Positions 17,236 to 26,234 of a stretch of 64,000 nucleotides of DNA are shown here, piece by piece; the stretch's first letter is position 1, and the number at the start of each line of letters is the position of its first letter. Source of the DNA: Paenibacillus pabuli (lineage in GTDB: Bacteria; Bacillota; Bacilli; Paenibacillales; Paenibacillaceae). Location: positions 5,890,001-5,954,000 of the forward strand of contig NZ_CP073714.1 in assembly GCF_023101145.1 (NCBI RefSeq), in the 5' to 3' direction. Made by a program: the position numbers and the translations under genes. The notes beneath the pieces are model-generated. The model saw only the letters and a list, made by a program, of their open reading frames with translations, searched no databases and was not told the origin of the DNA.

Positions 17236-17640
17236 CTAGATTTTTTTGATCAAAATAATCTCCAAAGGCTGCGTTTCCAGCAATAGAGAGCCCGCATCAA
17301 CATACCCCAATTTTCTATAAAAGTGTTGCGCGTGTTCATCTGACTGTGTAGAAGTCATTACCGTATCAAACCCTTTTTGCTTCATCAGATGCTCCCAGTG
17401 CTGCACGACGGCTCTGCCAATCCCTCCACTCCGATAGGGTTCATCGATCCAGATCATATTCATGAAAGGAATGTTATCCCAAAAATAACCATACCTCATC
17501 CATCCAATTCTCGCTTCTTGCTCCCATATCATCAGGATTTCGTTCTCTTTGATCTTTGTCTCCACAAGCGAGGGATGGAAATGTCGATCTCGTTCAAAAA
17601 TATAACTGTAATCGGTTTCATCAGCATATTGAATCTTCAT
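17236..17640 (-). CDS. GNAT family N-acetyltransferase
   Basis: About 134 aa. The motif WIDEPYRSGGIGRAVVQHWE around residues 67-86 provides the acetyl-CoA loop, followed by TSTQSDEHAQHFYRKLGYVD. GGGAGG ten bases before ATG 17640 sets the start over 17682. It is the first gene of the three-GNAT run. A 32-base stretch just upstream (17665-17696) recurs at 20005-20036 with 29 identities. Confidence 0.88.
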   Translation of the reverse strand: MKIQYADETDYSYIFERDRHFHPSLVETKIKENEILMIWEQEARIGWMRYGYFWDNIPFMNMIWIDEPYRSGGIGRAVVQHWEHLMKQKGFDTVMTSTQSDEHAQHFYRKLGYVDAGSLLLETQPLEIILIKKI

Positions 17641-17804
17641 TGTCATTGCTCCTCCCATTAAACTACGTCCATCATAACCCAATATGTGGAATATGCAATA
17701 AGTCCCTCCTCTTTTTTACCAACTCGATAAAACCGAATTTTCACTTGAAACATGTGGTCTATGCACAATTTTATAAGTTGTAACCTTTCTTAAACAACAC
17801 AAAA

Positions 17805-17824
17805 AACCACGAATATTCGTGGTT
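17805..17824 (-). terminator. intrinsic terminator
   Basis: AACCACGAATATTCGTGGTT is a perfect 20-base palindrome, with an A run on its left that gives a T run on the minus strand. It ends the amidohydrolase transcript. Confidence 0.85.
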
Positions 17825-17852
17825 ATATATGTCGGTACCATTTCCCTATGAC

Positions 17853-19076
17853 CTACAAAGATCCGCTCACCAATTGCCCCTTGTACCATACCGCCTGTCG
17901 TGCAGATCTTCTGGCAACAGCTTCCGCAGAACAACTTGCGTGAACGAGTATAAAACTCGCCGTGTCCCCTACCTTCGGCCATACCTGTTGCCCCTCTGAA
18001 TCCAGCGGAGTGATGCCATTTGTTACAAATGCAAGCGATTGAGACAAGGACCGTTCATCGCTATATCCGTACAGTTCGGCGAAACGGCCCGCTTTTTCCA
18101 GTTGATCTCCATTACCAAAAGGAGACCAATGATCCGTCAAACTGTCCGTCGCCAGCTTCACCTTCACCCCATGTTTATGCAGCATCGGGAGTGGCATCAT
18201 CATTTTGCCGATAGGCACGGTCGAAGCCACACTCATACCAAGGGAGGCCATACACTTGGCCATATTTTCCGCTTCCTGCTGTTCCGCACGGGCGAACCAG
18301 AACGCATGGCTTACGGTAACTTTGCCCTGAAGTCCTGCTTCTTCGGTCAGATCAGCCAATTGCAGCAACGTTTGTTTACCCGGTTCTCCCGAATCATGCA
18401 AATGAATATCGATGCCTGCCTGATACTGAACAGCCAATTCAACCATTGCATTTAGCGATTTCTCGATATGCTCGTCCACGGTGTGAGGATCAAGTCCACC
18501 TACATGAGTGGCCCCTTCTGCCATGGCTTGACGCATGAGCTCAACCGAATTAGAGCGGAGCAGTCCATGCTGCGGAAAAGCGACGATTTCAGCGGATATT
18601 TTGCCCGAAAATGTCTCCAATGCCTGCTTTGTCGCTTCCAGCCGTTTCAAGCCGCTAACCGGTTCAATATTGCAATGACTGCGCACATGGGTGGACCCAT
18701 ATCCCTGAATCAGGCTCAGAATGCTCTCTGCCTGACGCTTTGCATCGGGTAATAGCTTGGGCAGCAACACTTTCTCTTCTTCAATCCGTTCGAAAATGCT
18801 GGAGATGCGTCGAACCGCTTTCCATGGTGCATCATAATACGTTTTATCCAAATGAATATGGGCTTCCTCGAACGAAGGCAGCAGCAGCAGTCCTTTACCA
18901 TCTACCTGCGGCAGCTCACTTGTTAACTCCGTATCCCCATCCACGATGGCTGCAATGACTCCATCTTCAATCCGCAGATGACCAAGGCTTGTCCGGGTGC
19001 CCGTTACCTGCCCGTCTTCCATTACATAACTTTGCTCCAATGATACGTTGGTTAACCAGTATTCCTGCTTCAACAT
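17853..19076 (-). CDS. amidohydrolase, cytosine deaminase-like
   Basis: About 407 aa, a metal-dependent TIM-barrel hydrolase resembling CodA and related deaminases. The metal ligands are visible: HIHLDKTYYD near residue 74, HSRHCN-like VRSHCNIEP near 133, HLHDSGEPG near 223 and VSHAFWF near 252, and the late Asp in KLATDSLTDHWSPFGNG near 310, where CodA-like enzymes have the catalytic D. The substrate could be cytosine or another amine or amide. A GTG starts the longest frame, but GAGGGAG before ATG 19076 is better placed. Confidence 0.85.
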   Translation of the reverse strand: MLKQEYWLTNVSLEQSYVMEDGQVTGTRTSLGHLRIEDGVIAAIVDGDTELTSELPQVDGKGLLLLPSFEEAHIHLDKTYYDAPWKAVRRISSIFERIEEEKVLLPKLLPDAKRQAESILSLIQGYGSTHVRSHCNIEPVSGLKRLEATKQALETFSGKISAEIVAFPQHGLLRSNSVELMRQAMAEGATHVGGLDPHTVDEHIEKSLNAMVELAVQYQAGIDIHLHDSGEPGKQTLLQLADLTEEAGLQGKVTVSHAFWFARAEQQEAENMAKCMASLGMSVASTVPIGKMMMPLPMLHKHGVKVKLATDSLTDHWSPFGNGDQLEKAGRFAELYGYSDERSLSQSLAFVTNGITPLDSEGQQVWPKVGDTASFILVHASCSAEAVARRSARQAVWYKGQLVSGSL

Positions 19077-19198
19077 AGTCACTCCCTCTTCCACTCGGTC
19101 TATCTAAAATCGAGTACCGATTCATCTGTGGTCAATGGTACCATAGGACTTTATTCAGCAAAAATAGTTAAAACGTTGGTGTTCCATACGATTATCGT

Positions 19199-19900
19199 CT
19201 AGATATTATTGGACTTCCCCATTAATATACGAAGTGTAATATATCCCAAAACTTGAATCACAAATACCATAGCCACAAATTCAACCAGAATACTGTTACC
19301 TGCACTTAAATCAGTCATGATATCCTTCAAAATTAGGCCAGGCTGCTTCAGGACATCCCAACTATTCCACCGATTAAATCTCCCGATGTATACCCCTAGA
19401 CTGCTCAGGAGTAAAATAATGCCTACAACTATCATGCTGCTAAATTGGTTTAATCGTTTATCTAACAATTTGTGGATTTGATGTATGGAGCAAATGGACA
19501 GAGCTAAACCCAGTATGGCTACGACAAACGTTAGGGTGAGGCTATACCAAAAATCAATATTAACCCAGAATTTAGTTCCTCCTTGAGGATCAAAGTATCT
19601 GAATGCATGTAAAATTTCTGTGAACAGATATGCCGAATTCGGTAGAAAGAACAGCCAGCATGCACACATTCCCCCGACTAGTGCGATGCTCGTTCTTGTA
19701 ATTTTCTTATTGCTTACATAACTAATCGTTGATGAAATGATCAATGGAACCCATGCCAAGAAAATATCCCACGTTAAAAATTGATACATGTTCGTGTTTG
19801 TTTTGGTACGCAAGTCGGCAGCAACAAGTAGACAACCTATGGTAGCAGCGATTAAAATACTACTCATTTTTATATAAATTGTATTTTTATTATTGTTCAT
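19199..19900 (-). CDS. DUF1361 membrane protein
   Basis: About 233 aa with six to seven predicted membrane helices and the DUF1361 signatures FLPNSAYLFTEI near residue 90 and VYIGRFNRWNSWD near 170. Function is unknown. The frame continues 52 codons upstream to 20056, but those codons contain a piece of a GNAT gene, so I place the start at the ATG at 19900 (MNNNKNTIYIKMSS). The ribosome binding site there is weak (GAAGCGAAG), so a start within the relic cannot be excluded. Confidence 0.8.
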   Translation of the reverse strand: MNNNKNTIYIKMSSILIAATIGCLLVAADLRTKTNTNMYQFLTWDIFLAWVPLIISSTISYVSNKKITRTSIALVGGMCACWLFFLPNSAYLFTEILHAFRYFDPQGGTKFWVNIDFWYSLTLTFVVAILGLALSICSIHQIHKLLDKRLNQFSSMIVVGIILLLSSLGVYIGRFNRWNSWDVLKQPGLILKDIMTDLSAGNSILVEFVAMVFVIQVLGYITLRILMGKSNNI

Positions 19901-19921
19901 TTCTTCGCTTCGATTTCCCTT

Positions 19922-20040
19922 TCCTTGGTGGTATGCCTGAGCAGTCGCAATCACCTGATCATCGATTTCATAAACGAACGGTGACTTTGCCTTCCTAATA
20001 TTACACGTCCATCTTAACCCAAAATGTGGTATATGCGAAA
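19922..20040 (-). pseudogene. relic of a GNAT acetyltransferase gene
   Basis: In frame with the DUF1361 gene, this stretch encodes FVYEIDDQVIATAQAY, which matches FVYEVSDQVIGTAHLH of the intact GNAT at 16308-16736. Directly upstream, 20005-20036 is 29/32 identical to the leader of another GNAT (17665-17696). So a fragment of GNAT leader and interior has been joined and left here. It has no acetyl-CoA site and cannot be functional as an enzyme. Confidence 0.6.
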
Positions 20041-20228
20041 TTAACGAATCGAGCACACCCTATTTAGCACCATGTCCCAGAAGGAAAAACTCGCTTCCGT
20101 GATCTAATTTTCCTGCATACTTCTAATTTAGAAAATGAAAAGGGGCTGTCTCAAAAGGAATTCCGCCTCGATCCAAGCGCTAACGAACCTACCGCACCTT
20201 AAAAGGCAGATCATCAACGGTTGCAAGA

Positions 20229-20376
20229 TTTAACGAACCTCAGTAACGCTATTTCGTCATAAAAGGGCTTCAAAACCTAAAAAATCAAGTGAATCGACGC
20301 AATAACGTCTCTGTGATTCATTAGATCTCAGATCTGGGCAAATGGGAGCGAATAGCGTGTGTCAGGTTCATTAAAA
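20229..20376. repeat. inverted-repeat element of about 150 bp
   Basis: The left arm (TTTAACGAACCT, then ACGCTATT) is repeated inverted at the right (AATAGCGT, then AGGTTCATTAAA). An inner pair GTGAATC/GATTCA and a small AGATCT repeat extend the fold, so the RNA or DNA could form one long hairpin. There is no ORF. The rest of 20041-20500 holds one additional TAACGAACCT near 20181 and a terminator. It looks like a non-autonomous repeat of the type scattered in Paenibacillus genomes. Confidence 0.55.
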
Positions 20377-20389
20377 CAAAATAACACGA

Positions 20390-20436
20390 AAAGAGGATGC
20401 CCCCGTCATATTCATGACTTATGGGACATCCTCTTT
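20390..20436 (-). terminator. terminator after ogt
   Basis: AAAGAGGATG at 20390-20399 pairs with CATCCTCTTT at 20427-20436. It lies about 65 bases beyond the ogt stop codon. Confidence 0.75.
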
Positions 20437-20500
20437 ATTTAGGACCGAGCTAAGCATTTAGCTATCAGCCACCACTTCTTTTAATACGAAATTATCATGA

Positions 20501-21055
20501 TCAGAAATTAAACCGCGCATGCCCGCCATCGGTCACACCTTCGATCTGTTCAATATCCAGCAGTCTTCGCTTCATCTCCAACCCACCGCGAAAACCGGTC
20601 AGCTTGCGGTTGGCACCGATAATGCGGTGACACGGCAGCAGTACCGGGATGGGGTTGGCTCCATTGGCGGCGCCAACAGCTCGTACCGCTGAAGGTCTGC
20701 CCACCGCAGCAGCAATGTCGCCATAGGTTCTTGTCTCACCATAAGGAACATTCCCCAACTCCGCCCATACCTGCTGTTGGAATGCCGTTCCGATCAGATC
20801 AAGTGGAATTTCATTGGTGAAGGCCACTTTGTCTCCCGCAAAATAGGCTTGCAGCCAATCCATCATGCCTGTCTGCTTCAACGCTGCTTCGTTCTCTTCG
20901 AGCTCCACTCCAGGAGCAATTCGTCCCATCCAACTGCTCCAATCTTCCAGCGTTTCATTGGGCATAATGACCCGGCATAACCCTTTTTCGGTGGCTAGCA
21001 ATACCCACGGACGACCGTCCAGTTCCATTTTGGTCCACATGATACTCTTTCTCAT
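20501..21055 (-). CDS. ogt: methylated-DNA--protein-cysteine methyltransferase
   Basis: A 184-aa suicide repair protein that moves methyl or alkyl groups from O6-guanine (and O4-thymine) to its own cysteine. The active site PCHRI is at 141-145 with Cys142. The DNA-recognition helix contains VPYGETRTYGDIA and the Asn hinge lies in AANGANPIPVLLPCHR. Length is that of stand-alone Ogt without an Ada domain. It follows an AlkD-type glycosylase gene by 62 bases on the same strand, so the two likely form an alkylation-repair unit. Confidence 0.95.
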   Translation of the reverse strand: MRKSIMWTKMELDGRPWVLLATEKGLCRVIMPNETLEDWSSWMGRIAPGVELEENEAALKQTGMMDWLQAYFAGDKVAFTNEIPLDLIGTAFQQQVWAELGNVPYGETRTYGDIAAAVGRPSAVRAVGAANGANPIPVLLPCHRIIGANRKLTGFRGGLEMKRRLLDIEQIEGVTDGGHARFNF

Positions 21056-21117
21056 ACGTCTATCGTCCTTCCTCTCGTAGGTTTATATCTGGTTTCTTTT
21101 CTCATTATGCACACATA

Positions 21118-21822
21118 CTACACACGAACCGTTTTTTTCACTTTTCGTTTCATGCTGCGGATGAACTGCTTCGTCTCCGAATCAACACGATAGGACTCGG
21201 TTATTTTCTGAAGAGCCTTATTATACGTAAAGTCGTCCAACGTATTGTCCTGCAAATAACGCAGCGTGGCTTCAGGCTGTTTCACATAAGCGATGGAGAT
21301 GGCCCAGGCCACTGCCATTTTCACATAATAACCTTCGTGATGAATGGCATCTAATGAAGCAAGAACTTGGCTGATATATTTTTCTTCCATATAAAAGTTC
21401 AACAGCATCACAACCCCGAAGCGAATGTCATACTCCTGGTTGGATGCCAGATAGGGCTGCAAGAATTGCCACACCTGATCCATATGTGCCTTGGTATATT
21501 TCAGACCGGCGCAGAAGCTGTCGCATATCGACCAGTTATCTATTTTGGGAACAAACCAGGCAACATGTTGCAGAAGTTCCTCCATATCTGCCCGGGCATG
21601 ACCGATGACCATCGCTTGCAGCATCACTTCTTCAAAATAATCATCATCAGCGGTTTTCAGATAGGCACGCCAGTCCTCTTTAACGATTTGTTTCGCCATC
21701 TTGCGTATTTCAGGCAGTCTCACACCTAACAGATTCGTGATATTTGGAATGAGTGCAGCCGAGAATTTCTGATATTCCGGTTCGACCAGAGATAACAATT
21801 GTGTTCTTACAACCGATTCCAC
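21118..21822 (-). CDS. alkD: DNA alkylation repair protein, AlkD family
   Basis: About 234 aa of HEAT-like helical repeats. AlkD proteins excise N3- and N7-alkyl purines without flipping the base. Conserved patches include GVRLPEIRKMAKQI near residue 33, NWSICDSFCAGL near 98 with the Trp-Asp pair, and RFGVVMLLNFYM near 132. GAGGAGGAG is well spaced for a GTG at 21822; an ATG at 21837 would overlap that site, so GTG is preferred. It sits directly before ogt. Confidence 0.9.
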   Translation of the reverse strand: MESVVRTQLLSLVEPEYQKFSAALIPNITNLLGVRLPEIRKMAKQIVKEDWRAYLKTADDDYFEEVMLQAMVIGHARADMEELLQHVAWFVPKIDNWSICDSFCAGLKYTKAHMDQVWQFLQPYLASNQEYDIRFGVVMLLNFYMEEKYISQVLASLDAIHHEGYYVKMAVAWAISIAYVKQPEATLRYLQDNTLDDFTYNKALQKITESYRVDSETKQFIRSMKRKVKKTVRV

Positions 21823-21998
21823 ATGTCTCCTCCTCATCGGGTTTTCTAGAACAAGTATATCCCGGCAGCATTCATTTGTAAGCCCATATCGAATGTTTTA
21901 GCAAGATTACAATATCGATTTCCCGTGGTCGCTGTTTAACTTCCATGCCATTTCGTTTAAGAATACGGAGTTGAATCCATTTAGAAAGGAGACTACAT

Positions 21999-23369
21999 AT
22001 GAACCGATCCCATCCCAAAAAAGATTTTTCGGTTGAAGAGATTACGGAGCTCCTTGTGCAATTCGTGCAAACCCAAAACCTGACCGAATTTTATAAATGG
22101 GCCAAAGAGCTGCATCCCTACGACCTTTCGCTTGTATATAAAAAGTTCCCTGAACAAGAGACGAAACGCTTCCTGCTTTTATTCAAGCCGGACGTTCTCG
22201 CCGACATGGCAGAAGCGCTCACGCTTCACGAACAGGTGCATCTATTCGAACAGTTAGGCCCGGAACGCACGCTCGAAGTCATGCAGCAAATGGACAAAAG
22301 TGATCTGATTCGCTTCATGCATGATCTGCCCCTCAAACGCAGAGAAGAACTGTTGTCTACGATGAATCTGGATCACTCTTCGATCATCCGCTCCGTGCTG
22401 AACTATCCACCAGAGACGGCTGGACGGATCATGACCGATCGTTACCGTACCCTGTTATCGCATGAAACGGCAAAAGAAGTGCTGCGAGAATCGCAGGCTT
22501 CGCTGCACATTCCTGCGGCTAGTTACCTGTATGTCACGGATGATGAAGGCAAACTGGTTGGAGTTGTGAGTTATAAGTCCCTCGCTCAAGCAGATGACAA
22601 CACCAAAGTGGAAGAGCTGATGACCGGGCGTGTCATCCATGCAACTGTCGATATGGACCAGGAGGAAGCCGCACAGCTGTTGCAGCGTTATGAATTTATG
22701 GCGTTGCCTGTCGTGGATGAGAACCGCAGACTATGCGGTGTGATCCAAATGGATGATGTGATTGATATTATTATGGACGAAGCCAGTGAAGACATCGCCA
22801 AGATGGGTGGCGGCAGCAAAGATATCGATTTTGATACCAAACCGCTGGTTGCCGTCAGACGTCGCCTGCCTTGGCTGATTTTACTATTGTTCATCGGTTT
22901 GATTTCGGGCAGCATCGTGGATTTTTTCGAGGATACGCTGAATCAGGTTGTGGCACTGGCGTTCTTCATGCCCATGATCGCCGGCATGACGGGAAATACG
23001 GGTACGCAATCCCTTGCAGTCGTTGTACGGGGATTGATCGGACGCAAGCTGGACAAGGCCACAGTGCTCGCGCTTATTGGCCGGGAGATCAAGGTGGGTA
23101 CAATGATTGGACTTGTATGCGGCTTGCTGATTACGGTCATCGCCTATTTCTGGCAAGGTGACTGGCTGCTCGGAGCGATTATTGGCGTATCACTATTCTT
23201 CACCCTGGTTATTGGAACACTGACCGGTACCTGTATTCCGCTTCTACTCAGTCGTTTCAAAGTAGACCCTGCGGTCGCCTCCGGCCCATTAATCACAACG
23301 CTGAATGATATTTTGTCGCTGTTTATCTATTTCGGCATCGCAACCCGTTTTTTGGATGCCTTGATGTAA
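21999..23369 (+). CDS. mgtE: magnesium transporter MgtE
   Basis: A 456-aa Mg2+ channel. Residues 15-135 form the MgtE N domain, 140-260 hold two CBS domains (GRIMTDRYRTLL; DDVIDIIMDEAS), and 285-456 carry five membrane helices with the pore stretch PMIAGMTGNTGTQSLAVVVRGL near 330-350. The domains sense cytosolic Mg2+ and close the channel. AAAGGAGAC precedes the ATG. The 160-base upstream region shows no M-box riboswitch. A good terminator follows. Confidence 0.96.
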   Translation: MNRSHPKKDFSVEEITELLVQFVQTQNLTEFYKWAKELHPYDLSLVYKKFPEQETKRFLLLFKPDVLADMAEALTLHEQVHLFEQLGPERTLEVMQQMDKSDLIRFMHDLPLKRREELLSTMNLDHSSIIRSVLNYPPETAGRIMTDRYRTLLSHETAKEVLRESQASLHIPAASYLYVTDDEGKLVGVVSYKSLAQADDNTKVEELMTGRVIHATVDMDQEEAAQLLQRYEFMALPVVDENRRLCGVIQMDDVIDIIMDEASEDIAKMGGGSKDIDFDTKPLVAVRRRLPWLILLLFIGLISGSIVDFFEDTLNQVVALAFFMPMIAGMTGNTGTQSLAVVVRGLIGRKLDKATVLALIGREIKVGTMIGLVCGLLITVIAYFWQGDWLLGAIIGVSLFFTLVIGTLTGTCIPLLLSRFKVDPAVASGPLITTLNDILSLFIYFGIATRFLDALM

Positions 23370-23404
23370 ATATCCTGATTCATACACGAAGAAGTGCACA
23401 GAGA

Positions 23405-23439
23405 AAACAGACCACGATCCAGCGGATCACGGTCTGTTT
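23405..23439 (+). terminator. terminator after mgtE
   Basis: AAACAGACCACGATCC and GGATCACGGTCTGTTT form a 16-bp stem with two mismatched positions and an AGC loop, followed by T-rich sequence. It may act from both sides, since the ABC permease gene converges. Confidence 0.85.
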
Positions 23440-23515
23440 CTGTATTTCGATATAACCTTTCCATCTATCCTAGAGGCTAGAGGCGTCCGCTTCAAAACTG
23501 CATTTCAACACAGAA

Positions 23516-24679
23516 CTACGCAGATCGTTTGTTTTTATTATAAATATCGAAGGCAACCGCCAGCAACAGTACCAAACCCTTGATGCCCTGCTGCCAGTCT
23601 ATACCCAACCCAATCAGGGACATCCCGTTGTTCAGAACCCCCATGACCAAACCGCCGATGATCGCACCGAATACGGTCCCTATTCCTCCAGAAGCGGAAG
23701 CTCCGCCAATAAAGCAGGCTGCAATGGCATCCAGCTCAAAGTTGGTACCTGCTCTTGGTGTAGCCGCATTCAGCCGCGCCGCGAAGATCAGGCCGGAAAT
23801 GGCGGCCATTACACCCATGTTAACGAATACCCAGAAGGTCACTTTTTTCGTTTTGACCCCGGACAGACCGGCAGCCTTTTCATTGCCCCCCAGTGCATAT
23901 ACATGGCGCCCCATAACGGTGCGGTTCATGATGAAGGAGTAGACAGCAATTAATACAAACAGCAGAATCAGAATATTCGGGATGCCTGCATAGCTCGCAA
24001 GCATGAAAGTGAACAAATTCGTCACTACAGCCACGACCAGCAGCTTGAGCAGGAAGAGCCCCTGAGATACAACCTCGAATCCGTATTTTCGCTGGGAACG
24101 GCGCTCCCGCAGTTCATTTACGATATACCAGACCGTGAGAACAAGACCAACAATGATCGACACCAGACCGAGGCCAGAAATTTGAATATCAGGCAGGAAG
24201 CCTGAGCTTATTTTCTGAAACCCTCCTGGAAAAGGAGAGATTGACTGGCCCTCCAGCACAATCATCGTCAAACCACGGAAGAGCAGCATGCCGGCCAGGG
24301 TTACGATAAATGCCGGAATCCGTACATATGCAATCCAGAATCCCTGCCACGCTCCAATTAACGCGCCGACCACCAAAGCAGCAATGACCGCCAGCCAGGC
24401 CGGAAGCTGCCAATCAACCATCATAATGGCGGCAACCGCCCCTACAAAAGCAGCAATCGAACCTACCGACAGATCGATATGTCCGGTAATGATGACAAGC
24501 ACCATACCAATGGCAAGTACAAGAATGTAACTGTTCTGCAAGATCAGATTCGTAATGTTGATCGGCTTGAGCAGCAGCCCCCCGGTCAGTACCTCAAACA
24601 GCAGCATAATGACAACCAGCGCGATAATCATGCCGTATTGCCGTATATTATTTTTGAACAGTCTAGTTAACATTTCCAT
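23516..24679 (-). CDS. mmsB: multiple-sugar ABC transporter permease (MmsB/XylH-like)
   Basis: A 387-aa permease of the ribose/xylose (BPD_transp_2) family with about ten membrane helices. TGHIDLSVGSIAAFVGA near residues 65-81 is the hallmark, along with GGNEKAAGLSGV near 263 and GGASASGGIGTVFGAIIGG near 325. With the ATPase and binding protein upstream it forms an importer for pentoses or hexoses. The start overlaps the ATPase stop by 17 bases, with GGAGG before the ATG. Confidence 0.92.
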   Translation of the reverse strand: MEMLTRLFKNNIRQYGMIIALVVIMLLFEVLTGGLLLKPINITNLILQNSYILVLAIGMVLVIITGHIDLSVGSIAAFVGAVAAIMMVDWQLPAWLAVIAALVVGALIGAWQGFWIAYVRIPAFIVTLAGMLLFRGLTMIVLEGQSISPFPGGFQKISSGFLPDIQISGLGLVSIIVGLVLTVWYIVNELRERRSQRKYGFEVVSQGLFLLKLLVVAVVTNLFTFMLASYAGIPNILILLFVLIAVYSFIMNRTVMGRHVYALGGNEKAAGLSGVKTKKVTFWVFVNMGVMAAISGLIFAARLNAATPRAGTNFELDAIAACFIGGASASGGIGTVFGAIIGGLVMGVLNNGMSLIGLGIDWQQGIKGLVLLLAVAFDIYNKNKRSA

Positions 24680-26213
24680 GCTTCCCGCCTCCTGACTTGG
24701 TCATATATCTCATCAACGTTTCCTGCGATGCTTTTTCCCGACTGACTTCTCCCGTGATTCGTCCGGCATTCATCACGTAGATTCGGTCACATAGGCCCAG
24801 TACCTCCGGAAGCTCGGATGAGATCACCAGCACACCCTTGCCCTCAGCGGCCAGCCGATGAATAATGGTATAGATTTCGAATTTGGCTCCGACATCGATG
24901 CCGCGTGTCGGTTCATCCAGAATGAGAATATCCGGTCCGGCAAAAATCCATTTGCTCAGCACCACCTTCTGCTGATTCCCGCCACTCAGATTGCCGGTTT
25001 TCTGCAAAATGCTCGGTGCCTTGATATTCATGCTTTTTTTCATATCCTCGGCTACCAGAACTTCCTCCCGTTCGTTCACCACCGCATTTTTGGTCAGCTT
25101 GCCAAGACCGGTAAGGGAAATGTTCCGCTTGATATCGTCCATCAGAATCAGACCATATTCCTTGCGATCCTCTGTCACGTAAGCGAAGCCGTTCTGAATC
25201 GCCTCCGTGACGCTGTTGTTCTGAATGGGCTTGCCATCTTTGATGAGCTGGCCCGATATGCTGCGACCATAGGATTTGCCAAATATGCTCATCGCCAGCT
25301 CCGTGCGCCCTGCTCCCATCAGACCAGCAATGCCTACAATCTCGCCTCGTCTGATGTTCATATTGATCTGATCCAGCACCTTCCGGTCAGCATGATGCTC
25401 GTGATATACGGTCCAATCCTTCACTTCCAGGATGACTTCACCGATGCTCGCATGACGCTCTGGATAACGGCTGGTCAGATCACGCCCTACCATCCCGCTA
25501 ATAATCCGGTCTTCAGTCACTTTGTCCTTTTTCATATCCAGTGTTTCGATTGTCTTGCCGTCCCGCAGTATGGTCACCGAATCCGACACCTTCGACACCT
25601 CGTTCAGCTTGTGGGAAATGAGAATACAGGCGATGCCCTGCTTCTTGAATTCCAGCATCAACTGAAGCAGATTTTCACTGTCATCCTCGTTTAATGCCGC
25701 GGTAGGCTCATCCAGAATGAGCAGTCGAACCTTTTTGGAGAGCGCTTTCGCAATTTCAACCAGCTGCTGCTTACCCACACCGATGCTGGAAACCAGGGTG
25801 TTCGGATTTTCATTCAGGCCCACCTTGCCGAGCAATTCCCTTGTACCTACAAACGTTTCTTTCCAGTTAATAATCCCTTTGCTGGTACGCTCGTTGCCCA
25901 GATAGATATTTTCCGCAATTGAAAGGTAGGGAATCAGCGCCAGCTCCTGATGGATGATGACAATACCCAGATCCTCGCTTTGCTTGATGTCCTTGAACTC
26001 ACACGTTTTGCCCTGAAATAAAATATCCCCTTCATACGTTCCGTGCGGATATACACCGCTAAGCACCTTCATCAGCGTGGATTTACCTGCGCCATTCTCA
26101 CCGCATAACGCATGAATCTCGCCTTCTCTGACCTTGAGATTGACATTTTCCAGCGCTTTTACACCGGGAAATGTTTTGGTGATGCCCTTCATTTCCAGAA
26201 TTATTCCGGCCAT
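24663..26213 (-). CDS. mmsA: multiple-sugar ABC transporter ATPase (MmsA/XylG-like)
   Basis: About 516 aa with two fused nucleotide-binding domains, as in RbsA, XylG and MmsA. The first domain has Walker A GENGAGKST near residues 38-46 and Walker B LLILDEPTAALN. The second has an altered Walker A (GIAGLMGAGRTELAM), signature LSGGNQQKV and Walker B ILILDEPTRGID. Only one site is therefore expected to hydrolyse fully, as in this family. AAAGGAG lies before ATG 26213; the upstream GTG overlaps it. Middle gene of the transporter operon. Confidence 0.93.
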   Translation of the reverse strand: MAGIILEMKGITKTFPGVKALENVNLKVREGEIHALCGENGAGKSTLMKVLSGVYPHGTYEGDILFQGKTCEFKDIKQSEDLGIVIIHQELALIPYLSIAENIYLGNERTSKGIINWKETFVGTRELLGKVGLNENPNTLVSSIGVGKQQLVEIAKALSKKVRLLILDEPTAALNEDDSENLLQLMLEFKKQGIACILISHKLNEVSKVSDSVTILRDGKTIETLDMKKDKVTEDRIISGMVGRDLTSRYPERHASIGEVILEVKDWTVYHEHHADRKVLDQINMNIRRGEIVGIAGLMGAGRTELAMSIFGKSYGRSISGQLIKDGKPIQNNSVTEAIQNGFAYVTEDRKEYGLILMDDIKRNISLTGLGKLTKNAVVNEREEVLVAEDMKKSMNIKAPSILQKTGNLSGGNQQKVVLSKWIFAGPDILILDEPTRGIDVGAKFEIYTIIHRLAAEGKGVLVISSELPEVLGLCDRIYVMNAGRITGEVSREKASQETLMRYMTKSGGGKHGNVN

Positions 26214-26234
26214 GGAATGTGCTCCTTTCACTTT

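Noticed and set aside
21838..21998. Possible M-box riboswitch before mgtE
   Set aside because: The 160-base region lacks the conserved M-box core and stems; only a ribosome binding site is clear.
24858..25694. A 278-codon plus-strand frame
   Set aside because: It is antisense to the MmsA ATPase, whose Walker and signature motifs are unambiguous.
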